Numbered from the stretch's first letter, positions 35,956-45,265 are shown. The stretch: DNA of 64,000 bases from Streptomyces sp. NBC_01294 (GCF_035917235.1 NZ_CP108423.1:7779501-7843500), one strand, 5' to 3'. Translations and numbers: made by a program. The notes: a model not told the origin generated them from the letters alone.

Positions 35956-37371
35956 GTGCCCCACACCCGTCCTGCCGACCGTCCTGCCCTCCGACCCGCC
36001 GACCGGCGCGCACGGCGACTGCGCCGCGCCGCCTCGGCGAGCGCCATCGCCGTGGCCCTGCTCGCCGGCCTCGCCCCGGCCGCCAGCGCCGCGGGCCAGG
36101 GCCCGCTGCCCGTTCAATCCCAGGCTGCGGCCCGGCAGCACCTCGACCGGGCCAAGCTGCAGGCCGGGCTGAACGCGGTCCAGGAGGCCGGCGTGTACGG
36201 CATCTTCTCCGCCGTCCGGGACGGCCGCCAGCGCTTCGACGGCGCCGCCGGCATCGCCGACGTCTCCACCGGGCGCCCGGTCCGCCCCGACCTCCGCCAC
36301 CGCGTCGGCAGCGTGACGAAGACGTTCACCGCCGTCGCCGTGCTCCAGCAGTCCGCGAAGGGCCGGGTGGAGCTGGACCGGCCGGTCGGCGACTACGTGC
36401 CCGAACTCCTGCCCGGCGAGCGCGGCCGCAAGGTGACCGTGCGCATGCTCCTCAACCACACCAGCGGGATCAACGACTACATAGCGGGTGCCTTCCCCTC
36501 CCTGCTGGAGGGCAGCACGACCAGCCTGGACGACCACCGTTTCCGCACGATACGGCCCGCCGAGCTGATCAAGTACGGGGTGGACCGGCCGCAGCTGTTC
36601 GAGCCCGGCACCGACTGGACCTACTCCAACACCAACTACGTGCTGCTGGGCGAGATCCTCCGCAAGGTGACCGGCCAGGACCCGGAGCGGCTGATCACCC
36701 AGGACGTGATCCGGCGGGCGGGCCTGCGGGACACCTACTTCCCGGGCAACGACCCGCACATCCGCGGCGCGCACGCCCGCATGTACGAGAACTTCTACGG
36801 GCTCATCGACCCGCCGCGCGACTACAGCGTCTACAACATGACCTGGGCCGGCACCGCGGGCGCACTCATCTCGACCCCGCAGGACCTCAACACCTTCTAC
36901 CGCGCCCTGCTGACGGGCGACCTGCTGCCGCGCCGCCAGCTGGACCAGATGCGCACCACCGTCGACGTCAAGGACGAGACGGGAGCCGTGGGCATGCGCT
37001 ACGGCCTCGGCATCTACACCCTGGACACGCCGTGCGGCCCGGCCTGGGGCCACGACGGGGGCGTCTTCGGTGCCGGAACGTGGGCCATGTCCAGCCCGGA
37101 CGGCAGCCGCCAGTTCGCCCTCGGGTACAACCTGATGAAGTACCAGCGCCTCACCGCGGACAACACGGCCTTCATCCCGCACCCGGCCGACGCCGCGATG
37201 AGGGACTACCGCGACCAGTCCCTGTGCGGCACCACCACGCCGCGCACACCGGACCCCGCCGCGAAGAACCGCTCGGCCGAGCCGCCGGCAACGCAGTCCC
37301 CGGCCGCACCCCCCGCCCTGCCCCCGACCGTCTCGCTCCTCCCCGCGCCCCTGCCCCTCCCCGCCCGCTGA
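35956..37371 (+). CDS. secreted serine hydrolase of the beta-lactamase/D-Ala-D-Ala peptidase fold
   Basis: 471 residues. A long basic N-terminus leads to a Sec signal (ASAIAVALLAGLAPAASA). The class-C type motifs are Ser119-x-x-Lys122 in GSVTKT, YSN in WTYSNTNY and HDG in GHDGGVFG. It is expected outside the membrane, as D,D-peptidase, esterase or beta-lactam hydrolysing. A Pro/Ala-rich tail of about 50 residues follows. GTG 35956 follows GAGGAGCCGCC. The gene precedes a convergent MFS-ArsR pair. Confidence 0.9.
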   Translation: MPHTRPADRPALRPADRRARRLRRAASASAIAVALLAGLAPAASAAGQGPLPVQSQAAARQHLDRAKLQAGLNAVQEAGVYGIFSAVRDGRQRFDGAAGIADVSTGRPVRPDLRHRVGSVTKTFTAVAVLQQSAKGRVELDRPVGDYVPELLPGERGRKVTVRMLLNHTSGINDYIAGAFPSLLEGSTTSLDDHRFRTIRPAELIKYGVDRPQLFEPGTDWTYSNTNYVLLGEILRKVTGQDPERLITQDVIRRAGLRDTYFPGNDPHIRGAHARMYENFYGLIDPPRDYSVYNMTWAGTAGALISTPQDLNTFYRALLTGDLLPRRQLDQMRTTVDVKDETGAVGMRYGLGIYTLDTPCGPAWGHDGGVFGAGTWAMSSPDGSRQFALGYNLMKYQRLTADNTAFIPHPADAAMRDYRDQSLCGTTTPRTPDPAAKNRSAEPPATQSPAAPPALPPTVSLLPAPLPLPAR

Positions 37372-37384
37372 CCCGACGGCAGAG

Positions 37385-38818
37385 TCAGGACGAGGGGCCC
37401 TCTTCCCGTCGCTGTCCTGCCGGGGCAGCGACGGGGGAGGGCGGCACGCGCTGCGGTTGCGGCGCCGTTGCCGGCTCGGGCAACGGCGCCGGCTCCGGCG
37501 TGGTGGCCGGTCGTGCCGCCTCGCCGGCCGGTGGCACCGGCTCGTTGCGGCGGCGGGTCCACAGCAGGGCTCCGGCCAGCAGGGCCGTGCCCCCGAGCAG
37601 CCAGGGCAGCGGGCCCGCCGGAAGGATGCCGACGGCCAGGCCGGCCAGGGCAGCGGTCAGTTGCAGGGCGAGGGACTGCGTGGAGAGGGCGGTGGCGCGT
37701 CCCGATCCCGCGACCCGGCGGTGCAGCAGGTCGTTCTCGCTCGGGCCTGCCGAGCCGAGACCGAAGTAGACCAGGACGTACCCCGCGGCCGCGAGGCCCA
37801 GGGCGACCGGGCTCGTGGCCGCGACGGTGGCCGCGAGCAGGAGCAGGCCGCCCGCGCTGATGCCCAGGCTCGTGGTCACCGCGCGCTCGCCGCTGCCCGC
37901 GAGCCGCGCGACGAACGGCGCGAAGTGGCTGCCGAGAGCCGAGCAGACGAAACCGGCGCAGGCGAGACCCGCGAAGAGCACCGCACCGGACTCCGACGTA
38001 CCGGTGAGCCCTGCGGCACGGCCTGGCGTCAGCAGTTCGAGCGTGGCCAAGGCGGCCCCGGCGGCCGCGGCGCTCAGGATCACCCGGCGGACGAGTGCGT
38101 CGCGTCCGGCGAGGCGCAGACCAGCCATGACGGTCGCCGGAACGTCCCGGACGACGCCGCGCAGGGTGGCAGGTGGCCGGGGCGGCTCGGGCAGGGCGGT
38201 CAGGACGTACAGCACGAACACGACCTCGACGGCAGCACCCAGCAGCAGTGGGAGGGAGAGCGGGAGCACCAGCCCGGAGGTGGACTCGCCCAGCCAGGTG
38301 CCGAGGCCGGGGGCGAGCCCGAAGAGCCACGGCAGACCTCCACCGAGAAGGGTGCCGGCCGCGAGCGCGGCGGAGGTCGCGGAACTGCCACGGGCCAGAC
38401 CGGTGCGCAGTTCGGCGCCGGGGCCGGAGTGAGACTGGACGGTGTCGACGAACCAGGCTTCGGCCGGTCCGCTGGACAGGGCGCGGCCCGCGCCCATCAA
38501 GGTCATGCCGACGGCGAGCACCCAGGGAGTGGTGCCGAGGGCCACGAGGGTCAAAGCGGCCAGGTTCAGCAGACCGGCGGCGGCCAGCACCCTGCGACGC
38601 CCGACGACATCGGACAGGCCCCCGGTGGGCAGTTCCAGTACGGCGGCGGACAGGGAGTGTGCGGCGAAGAAGGCCGTGATGGCGACCAGGGCCATGCCGC
38701 GCTCGGTGAAGAGCAGGACCAGGGGGGAGATGGCCAGTCCCAGCGGCAGCCAGAAGAGGACGCTCACCGTGACGTACCGACGGCACGCGGCGGGTGGGTC
38801 CAGCGGCGGCCTGGTCAC
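37385..38818 (-). CDS. MFS transporter paired with an ArsR regulator
   Basis: 477 residues with about 12 helices. Motif A is LPTGGLSDVVGRRRVL between helices 2 and 3. Its start overlaps the regulator at 38815 by four bases (ATGA), so the two form an operon and the regulator probably controls export. The C-terminal tail is Pro/Ala-rich (EPAPLPEPATAPQPQ) and soluble. Substrate unknown. Confidence 0.88.
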   Translation of the reverse strand: MTRPPLDPPAACRRYVTVSVLFWLPLGLAISPLVLLFTERGMALVAITAFFAAHSLSAAVLELPTGGLSDVVGRRRVLAAAGLLNLAALTLVALGTTPWVLAVGMTLMGAGRALSSGPAEAWFVDTVQSHSGPGAELRTGLARGSSATSAALAAGTLLGGGLPWLFGLAPGLGTWLGESTSGLVLPLSLPLLLGAAVEVVFVLYVLTALPEPPRPPATLRGVVRDVPATVMAGLRLAGRDALVRRVILSAAAAGAALATLELLTPGRAAGLTGTSESGAVLFAGLACAGFVCSALGSHFAPFVARLAGSGERAVTTSLGISAGGLLLLAATVAATSPVALGLAAAGYVLVYFGLGSAGPSENDLLHRRVAGSGRATALSTQSLALQLTAALAGLAVGILPAGPLPWLLGGTALLAGALLWTRRRNEPVPPAGEAARPATTPEPAPLPEPATAPQPQRVPPSPVAAPAGQRREEGPSS

Positions 38819-39489
38819 GATGCCTCCTCGGTATGCGGCTCGACCTCGGGCTCGGCATCCGGCTTCGCAGGGGAGGATGTCTCCGGCTCCCCGCCGGGGT
38901 CACGCGGTGCGAGGGGGAGTCCGGCTGTCAGGAGCACCACCTGTGCGGCACGCGGATCCCCCGCATCGCGGGCCGTCAGTTCCTCCAGCTTGCGGTCGAT
39001 CGCCTGCCACAGTTCGGTGAGGGACTCCGGGGTCAGACGGGGCATCAGGTCGCTGATCCCTGACGGTTCCGTCCACTCCGGACCGAGGCGACCGGCGCCG
39101 GTGTCCGCCTCGTGCCGGACGAGAGACGACCGCAGGTGCTCGATCTGGGTCCTGCGCGACAGGCTGACGTAGGCGCGGCTGTCCGGTGAGGCTTCCATGG
39201 CCTTGTTGCTCCAGGAGGTCACGGCGTGCACCGCCTGCCAGCGCCGCTCCCGGCCGTCACGATGCTCGGCCTCGGCGACGAACGCGTACTTCGCCAGCAC
39301 CCGCAGGTGATAACTGGTCGCGGCGGACGACTCCCCTGTTGCGACCGCGAGTTCGCTCGCGGTGGCGGGGCCGTCCTGCCGCAGCATGCCGAGCAGCCGG
39401 ATGCGCAAGGGATGGGTGAGCGCCTTCAGGGCCGCCGCGTCCTGCTCGGGGTCGAGTACGCGCTCGTGCTCGTGCTGTTCGCTGACCAT
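38815..39489 (-). CDS. ArsR-type winged-helix regulator
   Basis: 224 residues. DPEQDAAALKALTHPLRIRL is the helix 1-2 of the ArsR fold, followed by ATASELAVATGESSAATSYH and LAKYAFVAEAEHRDGRERRW. No Cys-x-Cys metal site is seen in helix 3, so it is not a classical metal sensor. A long Glu/Pro/Ala-rich C-terminal extension follows. It precedes the MFS gene with an ATGA overlap, and the AT-rich region 39515-39550 on its far side is the likely promoter and operator zone shared with the WD40 gene. Confidence 0.88.
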   Translation of the reverse strand: MVSEQHEHERVLDPEQDAAALKALTHPLRIRLLGMLRQDGPATASELAVATGESSAATSYHLRVLAKYAFVAEAEHRDGRERRWQAVHAVTSWSNKAMEASPDSRAYVSLSRRTQIEHLRSSLVRHEADTGAGRLGPEWTEPSGISDLMPRLTPESLTELWQAIDRKLEELTARDAGDPRAAQVVLLTAGLPLAPRDPGGEPETSSPAKPDAEPEVEPHTEEAS

Positions 39490-39514
39490 GACGGGAGGGT
39501 AAGGCAGCCCGGGA

Positions 39515-39550
39515 GTTTTCCCATAGTATTTTTGCAGACATTGTTTGGGG
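39515..39550. promoter_or_regulatory. AT-rich divergent promoter region between ArsR and WD40 genes
   Basis: This patch (for example CCATAGTATTTTTGCAGACA and then TTGTTTGGGG) is far lower in GC than anything around it, with weak arms TTCCC and GGGAA. It lies in the 164-base gap between the divergent starts and is a natural place for the regulator to bind. Confidence 0.5.
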
Positions 39551-39640
39551 AATGGTTCGGAGTGCGGCTCGGGGGCTCGGCCCCAGCCCTGGGCAGGCCT
39601 GCTGCGGCGTGCGGAAAGGGCTGATGTCAGAACCAGCGCC

Positions 39641-39646
39641 TAGCCT
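39641..39646 (+). promoter_or_regulatory. candidate -10 of a leaderless promoter (TAGCCT)
   Basis: TAGCCT lies seven bases before ATG 39654, the chosen WD40 start. A competing ATG at 39624 has a good ribosome site GGAAAGGG but would lie upstream of such a transcript start. Confidence 0.4.
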
Positions 39647-39653
39647 CTGGGTC

Positions 39654-42386
39654 ATGTCTGAGACTTCCGAGGGTGCGCCCCACGACGTGAGTGCCATGCT
39701 GTCGAATCCGGGGCTGCTGGTCGCGGCCGAACCGGGCCGCGCACTCGAGCTGTTGGACCGGGCGCGCGATCCGGAGGCCCGGTTCGTCGCGGCGGTGTAC
39801 CGGTCCTCGGTCGACGTGCACCGGACCCTCGGGGCGGGCCTGCGCCGCCAGGTGTTGGCCCTGGACGCCGCCCGGCTCGGTGACCGGGAGCTGGCCGCAT
39901 GGTTCGCGGCGGCTGAACTGCCCGGCGAAGCCCCTGCCGCGTGGACCGCGGACTGGGCGAGCGGGCCGGACCACCGACTGCTGCGCACCCTCGTCGGCCA
40001 CGACGGCCCGGTGACGGCGGTGGCGACGGCGGTCGTCGACGGCACGCCGGTCGCGGTCTCCGGCAGCCGCGACGCCACGGTGCGCATATGGGACTTGGCA
40101 ACGGGCGTCCCCTTCCACCATCCCGTCACCGGCCCCACCGACCTGGTGTCGTCGATGACGGCCGAGGTCCGGTCCGTGGCCACGGCGGTGCTCGACCGGA
40201 AGCCGGTGGCGTTCACGCTGTACGCCGACGAGACGGTCCTCGTCTGGGACCTGGCCACGGGCCGCGCGGCCGGGGAATGCGTCAGGTTCGTGGAGAGCAC
40301 GGAGCTGGACGGGCGTGGTGTCGTCCTCACGCGGGGCGGGGCGCGGACCCTGCGTGTGTGGGACCTGCTCACCGGCCGCCAGGTCGGCTCGTTCCCCTGG
40401 GCGACGGGCCTTGCGACGCTGGACGGTCGCCGCGTCGTCCTCACCGTCGACGGCATCGACGCCGACCGCACCGTACGCGTATGGGACCTGAGTACGGGCA
40501 GCGAACTGGGAGAGTCCCTTGAGGTGGTGAGGACCGCCGAACTCGACGGGCACCTGGTCGCCTTCACCGCCGAGGTCGACCCGGCGCCCCGCGCGTGGGA
40601 TCTGACCACCGGCCGCCCGGTGGACATCGCTCCGGGCGACGACCCGGCTCGCTCCGAGGCGGAGGACCTGCCCGCTGCGTCGACCGTGACCGTGGTGCAG
40701 GGGCGAGTCGTCGCCGTTGGCCTCGACCACGAAGAGCCCGAGCTCATCGGGGACCTCGCCCCCGCTCGCCGGAACGGCGTATCGGTACGGGGTCAGGAGA
40801 CCGCAGTGCTCGCCGGGCGCACCGTCGCCCTCACCGCCGGAGCGGACGGGACGCTGCGCTTCTGGGACCTGACGACCGAACACCATCGCACGGACGGCAT
40901 GCGCGTGATCGACAGCATCGCCCCGGAGGGCCGGCCGCCTGTTCCCTCCGCCGACTCGGCCCCCTCCGCCGACTCGGCCCCCTCGGTCGACGCGGAGGAG
41001 CAGGGCCCGCTGTGGCGCCTGCTCTCCGGCCGTGAGAACGGCGGGTCCAGCAGGGGCAGTACGGTCCAGGTGGGGAGTCGTGCGGTGCGGGAAGAGGGCG
41101 CGGTCGTCCTCACCGCGGAGAAGGACGGCACGGTGGTGGTCCGCGCGACGAACAAGCTTCCCGTGGGCCGGCCCCTCACCGGCCACACCGACCGGGTGTG
41201 GAGCATGGACATTACGGAGGCGGAGGCGGAGGGGCAGACGGAGGGGGAGCCGGGGGCCACCCTCGCCGTCACCACCGCTCTCGACCAGACCGTACGGGTG
41301 TGGGACGTGGCAGCCGGGCGTCAGCACGGCTCACCGCTGACCGGCCACACCGGCCAGGTCTGGGACGTGTCCACCACGACGGCGGCCGGACGTCCGGTGG
41401 CCGTCACCGCGGGCGCCGACCACACCCTTCGCGTCTGGGACCTCGCCGGGGCCCGCGATACCGGCCTGCGTGGAGCGGAGCACACCGGGTCCGTACTGGC
41501 GATCGCCACGGCAGTGCTCGAAGGCCGTTCCGTAGCCGTCACGGCCGGCGCGGACCGCACCCTGCGCACCTGGGACCTGACCACCGGGCAGCAGGCTGCC
41601 GCCCCCGTCACCGACCTCGAGGGTGAGACAGCCGCCATGTCCACGGCGGTCGTGGACGGGCGCGTCGTCGTCGTGACCGCTGGTCCGGGCGCCACGTTGC
41701 GCGTCGTGGATCTGGCCGGCGGGCGAGACGCCCACGAACCCGTACTCACCCACCACGGCCGGGTGTTGGCCATCGCCACCGCGACCTTGGACGGTCACCC
41801 CGTCGCGGTCACGGCCGGCAGCGACCGAACCGCGGCCATCTGGAACCTCGCCACCGGCCGGCAGATCGGCGAGCCTCTCACCGGGCACACCAGCAGGGTC
41901 ACCGCCGTCGCCACGGCTGTCCTGGAGGGCCGGCCCGTCGCCGTCACGGGAAGCTGGGACAAGACCGTACGGCTGTGGGACCTCGCCACCGGCCGGCAGA
42001 TCGGCGAACCCCTGACCGGCCACACCGACTGGGTGACGTCGGTGGCCGCCACGGTGGTGGACGGGCGGCCCGCCGCGATCAGCAAGAGCCGCGACAAGAC
42101 CGTCCGCCTGTGGGACCTCGCCACCATGCGGCAGAACGGTGGCGCACAGCTCTCCGGGACGGATCCCAACGGGACGGTGGCCGTCACCGTCAGGGACGGA
42201 CGGCCGGTGGTGGCCACCGGGCACGGGCGGACGGTGGAGTTCTGGGATCCGACGACAGGGCGCGAAGCCGACGAGCAGTACGTGCTCCCGCTGCCGGTGG
42301 ACCTCCTGAGCACCGCGCCGTGCGGGCGGCTCGTGGTCGCCTTCGGCCCGGAGATCGCGGTACTCCGCCCGACCTCCCCGAGCTGA
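39654..42386 (+). CDS. WD40-repeat protein, about 16 blades
   Basis: 910 residues. About 110 N-terminal residues are helical and Ala-rich (GAPHDVSAMLSNPGLLVAAE), then about 16 WD-type units follow, marked by WDLATG, WDLTTG and WDVAAG in series; this is enough for two propellers. Two adjacent blades keep a 28-base identical stretch at DNA level (41845-41872 and 41980-42007), 135 bases apart, showing a recent blade duplication. A Ser/Pro-rich insert (about 425-450) breaks the series between the two halves. WD40 proteins are scaffolds; no enzyme domain is present. Start 39654 was chosen from the TAGCCT box. Confidence 0.9.
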   Translation: MSETSEGAPHDVSAMLSNPGLLVAAEPGRALELLDRARDPEARFVAAVYRSSVDVHRTLGAGLRRQVLALDAARLGDRELAAWFAAAELPGEAPAAWTADWASGPDHRLLRTLVGHDGPVTAVATAVVDGTPVAVSGSRDATVRIWDLATGVPFHHPVTGPTDLVSSMTAEVRSVATAVLDRKPVAFTLYADETVLVWDLATGRAAGECVRFVESTELDGRGVVLTRGGARTLRVWDLLTGRQVGSFPWATGLATLDGRRVVLTVDGIDADRTVRVWDLSTGSELGESLEVVRTAELDGHLVAFTAEVDPAPRAWDLTTGRPVDIAPGDDPARSEAEDLPAASTVTVVQGRVVAVGLDHEEPELIGDLAPARRNGVSVRGQETAVLAGRTVALTAGADGTLRFWDLTTEHHRTDGMRVIDSIAPEGRPPVPSADSAPSADSAPSVDAEEQGPLWRLLSGRENGGSSRGSTVQVGSRAVREEGAVVLTAEKDGTVVVRATNKLPVGRPLTGHTDRVWSMDITEAEAEGQTEGEPGATLAVTTALDQTVRVWDVAAGRQHGSPLTGHTGQVWDVSTTTAAGRPVAVTAGADHTLRVWDLAGARDTGLRGAEHTGSVLAIATAVLEGRSVAVTAGADRTLRTWDLTTGQQAAAPVTDLEGETAAMSTAVVDGRVVVVTAGPGATLRVVDLAGGRDAHEPVLTHHGRVLAIATATLDGHPVAVTAGSDRTAAIWNLATGRQIGEPLTGHTSRVTAVATAVLEGRPVAVTGSWDKTVRLWDLATGRQIGEPLTGHTDWVTSVAATVVDGRPAAISKSRDKTVRLWDLATMRQNGGAQLSGTDPNGTVAVTVRDGRPVVATGHGRTVEFWDPTTGREADEQYVLPLPVDLLSTAPCGRLVVAFGPEIAVLRPTSPS

Positions 42387-42443
42387 CCTGGGCCTGGGGG
42401 CCTCCCTGCTCGGCAGTGCCGTGCGGTCGGCCCCGGAGCCCCG

Positions 42444-43553
42444 TTACTTCAGGCCGATCTCCTCGCAAGCGGACTTGAGCCGGTCGGTGCAGATCTCGGC
42501 GATCGTGTAGACGCCGTCGTCGACCACGGTGGTCTTGACGTTGCTCTTGGTCAGGGCGACGCCCGGGACGAGCATCGACGGCACGCGCTTGGTGGTCGGG
42601 CTGTCGACGAGCTGGTTGATGATGCCGTCGATCCTCTCGCCCCTGGCCAGGGCGACGGCCATCTCCGAGGCGGCCGCGGCCTCGGGGGCGTACCGCTTGT
42701 AGACGGTCATGAACTGCTCGCCCGCCACGATCCGCTGCACACCGGCGAGTTCGGCGTCCTGGCCGGTGACCGGCGGCAGCGGGGACACGCCGGCGGTCTT
42801 GAGGGCGCTGATGATGCCGCCCGCCATGCCGTCGTTGGCCGAGTAGACGCCGACGATCTTGCCCTTGCCGAGGGCAGAGATGGCGGCCGCCATGTTGGCG
42901 TTGGCGTTCTCCGGCTTCCAGTCGACCGTGTCGTACTCCTTGCCGACGTTCACCTTGCCGTCGAGGATGGCATGCGCGCCGGCCTTGAAGTCCTTGGCGT
43001 TCGGGTCGATGACCGAACCGTTCATCATGACGATCTGGCCGTCCTTGGCCTTGTCGCCCAGCGCCTCGAGCAGGGCCTTGCCCTGGACGGTGCCGACGTC
43101 CTCGTTGTCGAACGAGGTGTACGCGTCGATCGGGCCCTCGGCCAGGCGGTCGTAGGCGACGACCGGAATTCCGGCGTCCTTGGCCTTCTTGACCGCGCCG
43201 GCGATGGCCTTGGAGTCCACCGCGTCGATGATGAGGACGTCCACCTTCTTGGCGATCATCGCGTCGACCTGGGCGCTCTGGGCGGTCGCGTCCTGCTTGG
43301 CGTTGGCGTAAAGGACCTTGCCCTTGCCGCGCGTGAGCATGGCGACCTCCTTCTCGATCAGAGGCTTGTCGAACTTCTCGTAGCGCGAGGTCTGGTCCTC
43401 GGGAAGCAGAAGGCCGACCTTGATGTCGTCGCCCTTCGCGGAGCCCCCGGGTCTTCCGTCGGCGTCGTCCCCGCTACCGCAAGCGGTGAGCGAGACGGCG
43501 GCGAGTGCGGAAGCGGCGACTGCTACGGCGGCCCGACCCAGTTGTGCGTTCAC
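42444..43553 (-). CDS. xylF: sugar ABC transporter substrate-binding lipoprotein (xylose-type), orphan
   Basis: 369 residues. A lipobox SLTACGSG (Cys25) ends the signal. The periplasmic-binding-protein type I fold shows DIKVGLLLPEDQTSRYEKFD at the start and GIPVVAYDRLAEGPIDAYTS in the middle, matching the xylose/ribose ABC receptors. The start is GTG 43553 with GGGAGGT upstream. The usual XylG ATPase and XylH permease are absent: the WD40 gene lies convergent on one side and a phosphatase divergent on the other. It may therefore serve a distant ATPase/permease set. A perfect palindrome at 43651-43666 is its probable operator. Confidence 0.85.
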   Translation of the reverse strand: MNAQLGRAAVAVAASALAAVSLTACGSGDDADGRPGGSAKGDDIKVGLLLPEDQTSRYEKFDKPLIEKEVAMLTRGKGKVLYANAKQDATAQSAQVDAMIAKKVDVLIIDAVDSKAIAGAVKKAKDAGIPVVAYDRLAEGPIDAYTSFDNEDVGTVQGKALLEALGDKAKDGQIVMMNGSVIDPNAKDFKAGAHAILDGKVNVGKEYDTVDWKPENANANMAAAISALGKGKIVGVYSANDGMAGGIISALKTAGVSPLPPVTGQDAELAGVQRIVAGEQFMTVYKRYAPEAAAASEMAVALARGERIDGIINQLVDSPTTKRVPSMLVPGVALTKSNVKTTVVDDGVYTIAEICTDRLKSACEEIGLK

Positions 43554-43980
43554 GATGTAAACCTCCCTGACGAGGCCGTGTCGTTGCGGCCGAGGTAGGG
43601 GCAGTCAACTCGGCGTCGACACCCTCGTCAAGAAGTGAATAGTTAACGTAATGGCAACGTTGCCATCACCCTCCGCGCTCGAACATTCCGGTCTTTTGCC
43701 GGTCTTTTCAGCATCATTGGCTGTGATTCACCACTTCAACTTGTGAAGCGAAATTGGGGCCGTTGCGCTGCGAATGGCCCATGTCGATCTGACGTTGGTC
43801 GCGGGGGTGGTGACGGGCGTCGAACAGGCGGCAGAGCCGGCGACCAGCCTCAGGATCCGCCCGGACGAGGCCGCGGCCGCCCGGTTCCGCGCACACCCCG
43901 TTCCTGCAGCGGCCGGACGGCCACGGGGAGGGCGGGGACCGGAGTGGCGGCCATGCGTCCCGGAGAGGCAGGCTGTACTC
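43554..43980. other. regulatory gap between the orphan sugar-binding gene and the phosphatase gene
   Basis: The 427 bases contain the palindrome at 43651-43666, two direct copies of CCGGTCTTTT (43688-43697 and 43699-43708), and an inverted pair TTCAC and GTGAA about 20 bases apart near 43728-43749. The stretch is lower in GC than flanking coding DNA. An in-frame extension of the phosphatase to 43774 crosses the gap, but its codons and the absence of a ribosome site argue against it. Confidence 0.6.
43651..43666. promoter_or_regulatory. perfect 16-base palindrome, probable LacI/ROK-type operator
   Basis: ATGGCAACGTTGCCAT is exactly self-complementary. Its central AACGTT is typical of LacI-family sites for sugar regulators. 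It sits about 98 bases before the GTG of the sugar-binding gene (minus strand). A TTGACG (complement of 43626-43631) lies between it and the start but without a good -10. Confidence 0.6.
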
Positions 43981-45153
43981 ATGAGAGCGCCCCTGCGCTC
44001 GCCCCCGGGACCGGGAGCCGGCGGACACCACCAGGTCCTTTTCGCGCTCGCGGAGTGCCTGCCCTTCGCGCTCGCCCTGCTGGTGCTCCTCATCGAGCTC
44101 ACGCCCATGCACGTCGTGTACACCGGCCCCCTGCTGGTGGCCACACCCGCGCTGGCGGCCGTGACGCTGGGGCCCAAGGGCACGCTCGTGGCGGCGGGGG
44201 TGGCCGTCGGTGTCAGCGTGACCACCGCCACCTACAACCAATCCTGGGGTGGGCAGCAGGTCTATACGAACTTCCTCGCCCTGTTCCTGGTCACGGTGGC
44301 GAGCTTCATCACGAGCCGCGCCGCGCGCACGCGCCGGGAGGGCGAGCTCAACCAGGTCCGCCGGATCGCCACGGCCGCCCAGGACGTCCTGCTGCGGCCG
44401 GTGCCGGACCGGCTGGGCCCCGTACACGCGGCCAGCATGTACCTGGCGGCCGAGAAGGGCGCGCAGATCGGCGGGGATCTGTACGACGCGGTGCAGACCC
44501 GGTACGGGGTCAGGATGATCGTCGGGGACGTCCGGGGCAAGGGACTGCCCGCCGTACGGGCCGCCGCGGTCGTGCTGGGCGCCTTCCGGGAGGCCGTGCA
44601 CTACGAGGACGACCTGGCGGAGGTCATCAACCACTGCGGAGCGGCCCTGCGGCGGGACGCCGTCGTCGCGGGCGCGGGCGCGGGTACGGCCGGCGCTGAC
44701 GACGCCCTCCTGGAGGCTTTCGTCACGGCGCTCGTCGTCCAGATCCCGGACGGCCCTCACATCGAGGTGATCAACCGGGGCCATCCGCCACCGCTGCTGC
44801 TGCGCCACGGCACGGTCCAGCCCTTGTTGCCCACCGCCCCCCTGCCGCCGCTCGGCCTTGAGGAATTCATCAGCGGTCCTCCCGTGGGGACGGACAGCTA
44901 CCCGTTCCAACCCGGGGACCGGCTGCTGCTGTGCACCGACGGCGTCATCGAGGCCCGCGACCGGAACAACACCTTCTTCGACCTGCCCGCGGCCATGGTG
45001 ACCATGCGCGACCTCCCCCGGCAGGAGTTCCTGGACGGGCTGCGCCTGGCCCTGCTCCGCCACACGCAGAGCCCGCTGGCGGACGACGTGGCGATCATCC
45101 TCGTCGACCGGCGCGAAGACGAGGGGCACCGGTCGGCCGGCGGCCCGACGTGA
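43981..45153 (+). CDS. membrane SpoIIE-type PP2C serine/threonine phosphatase
   Basis: 390 residues. Three predicted helices (about 16-38, 42-75 and 93-113) precede the SpoIIE domain. The metal-binding acids are in GGDLYDAV, GDVRGKG and CTDGVIEARD, and DDVAIIL closes the active site, with NRGHPPPLLL between. It probably dephosphorylates an anti-sigma antagonist or similar. ATG 43981 follows GGAGAGGCAGGCTGTACTC; the frame extends to 43774 without support. A neighbouring unknown gene follows at 45272. Confidence 0.9.
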   Translation: MRAPLRSPPGPGAGGHHQVLFALAECLPFALALLVLLIELTPMHVVYTGPLLVATPALAAVTLGPKGTLVAAGVAVGVSVTTATYNQSWGGQQVYTNFLALFLVTVASFITSRAARTRREGELNQVRRIATAAQDVLLRPVPDRLGPVHAASMYLAAEKGAQIGGDLYDAVQTRYGVRMIVGDVRGKGLPAVRAAAVVLGAFREAVHYEDDLAEVINHCGAALRRDAVVAGAGAGTAGADDALLEAFVTALVVQIPDGPHIEVINRGHPPPLLLRHGTVQPLLPTAPLPPLGLEEFISGPPVGTDSYPFQPGDRLLLCTDGVIEARDRNNTFFDLPAAMVTMRDLPRQEFLDGLRLALLRHTQSPLADDVAIILVDRREDEGHRSAGGPT

Positions 45154-45259
45154 CCTGGTGACCCGTTGACCAGGGTGGTCGGACATGGTCGGACCTGGTC
45201 GGTGGACGTCGTGGTGGAGTGCCGCCACCGCCGTCACCGGGGCTGTCAGTGGGACGGTC

Positions 45260-45265
45260 TAGCCT
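45260..45265 (+). promoter_or_regulatory. candidate -10 of a leaderless promoter (TAGCCT)
   Basis: TAGCCT lies six bases before ATG 45272, which has no ribosome site. Confidence 0.45.

Noticed and set aside
39624..39653. ATG 39624 as the WD40 start
   Set aside because: It has a good ribosome site, but the TAGCCT box seven bases before ATG 39654 would place the transcript start downstream of it. Kept as an alternative only.
43774..43980. Earlier start of the SpoIIE phosphatase
   Set aside because: The extension runs through the regulatory gap, lacks a ribosome site and has Arg/Pro/Ala-type composition.
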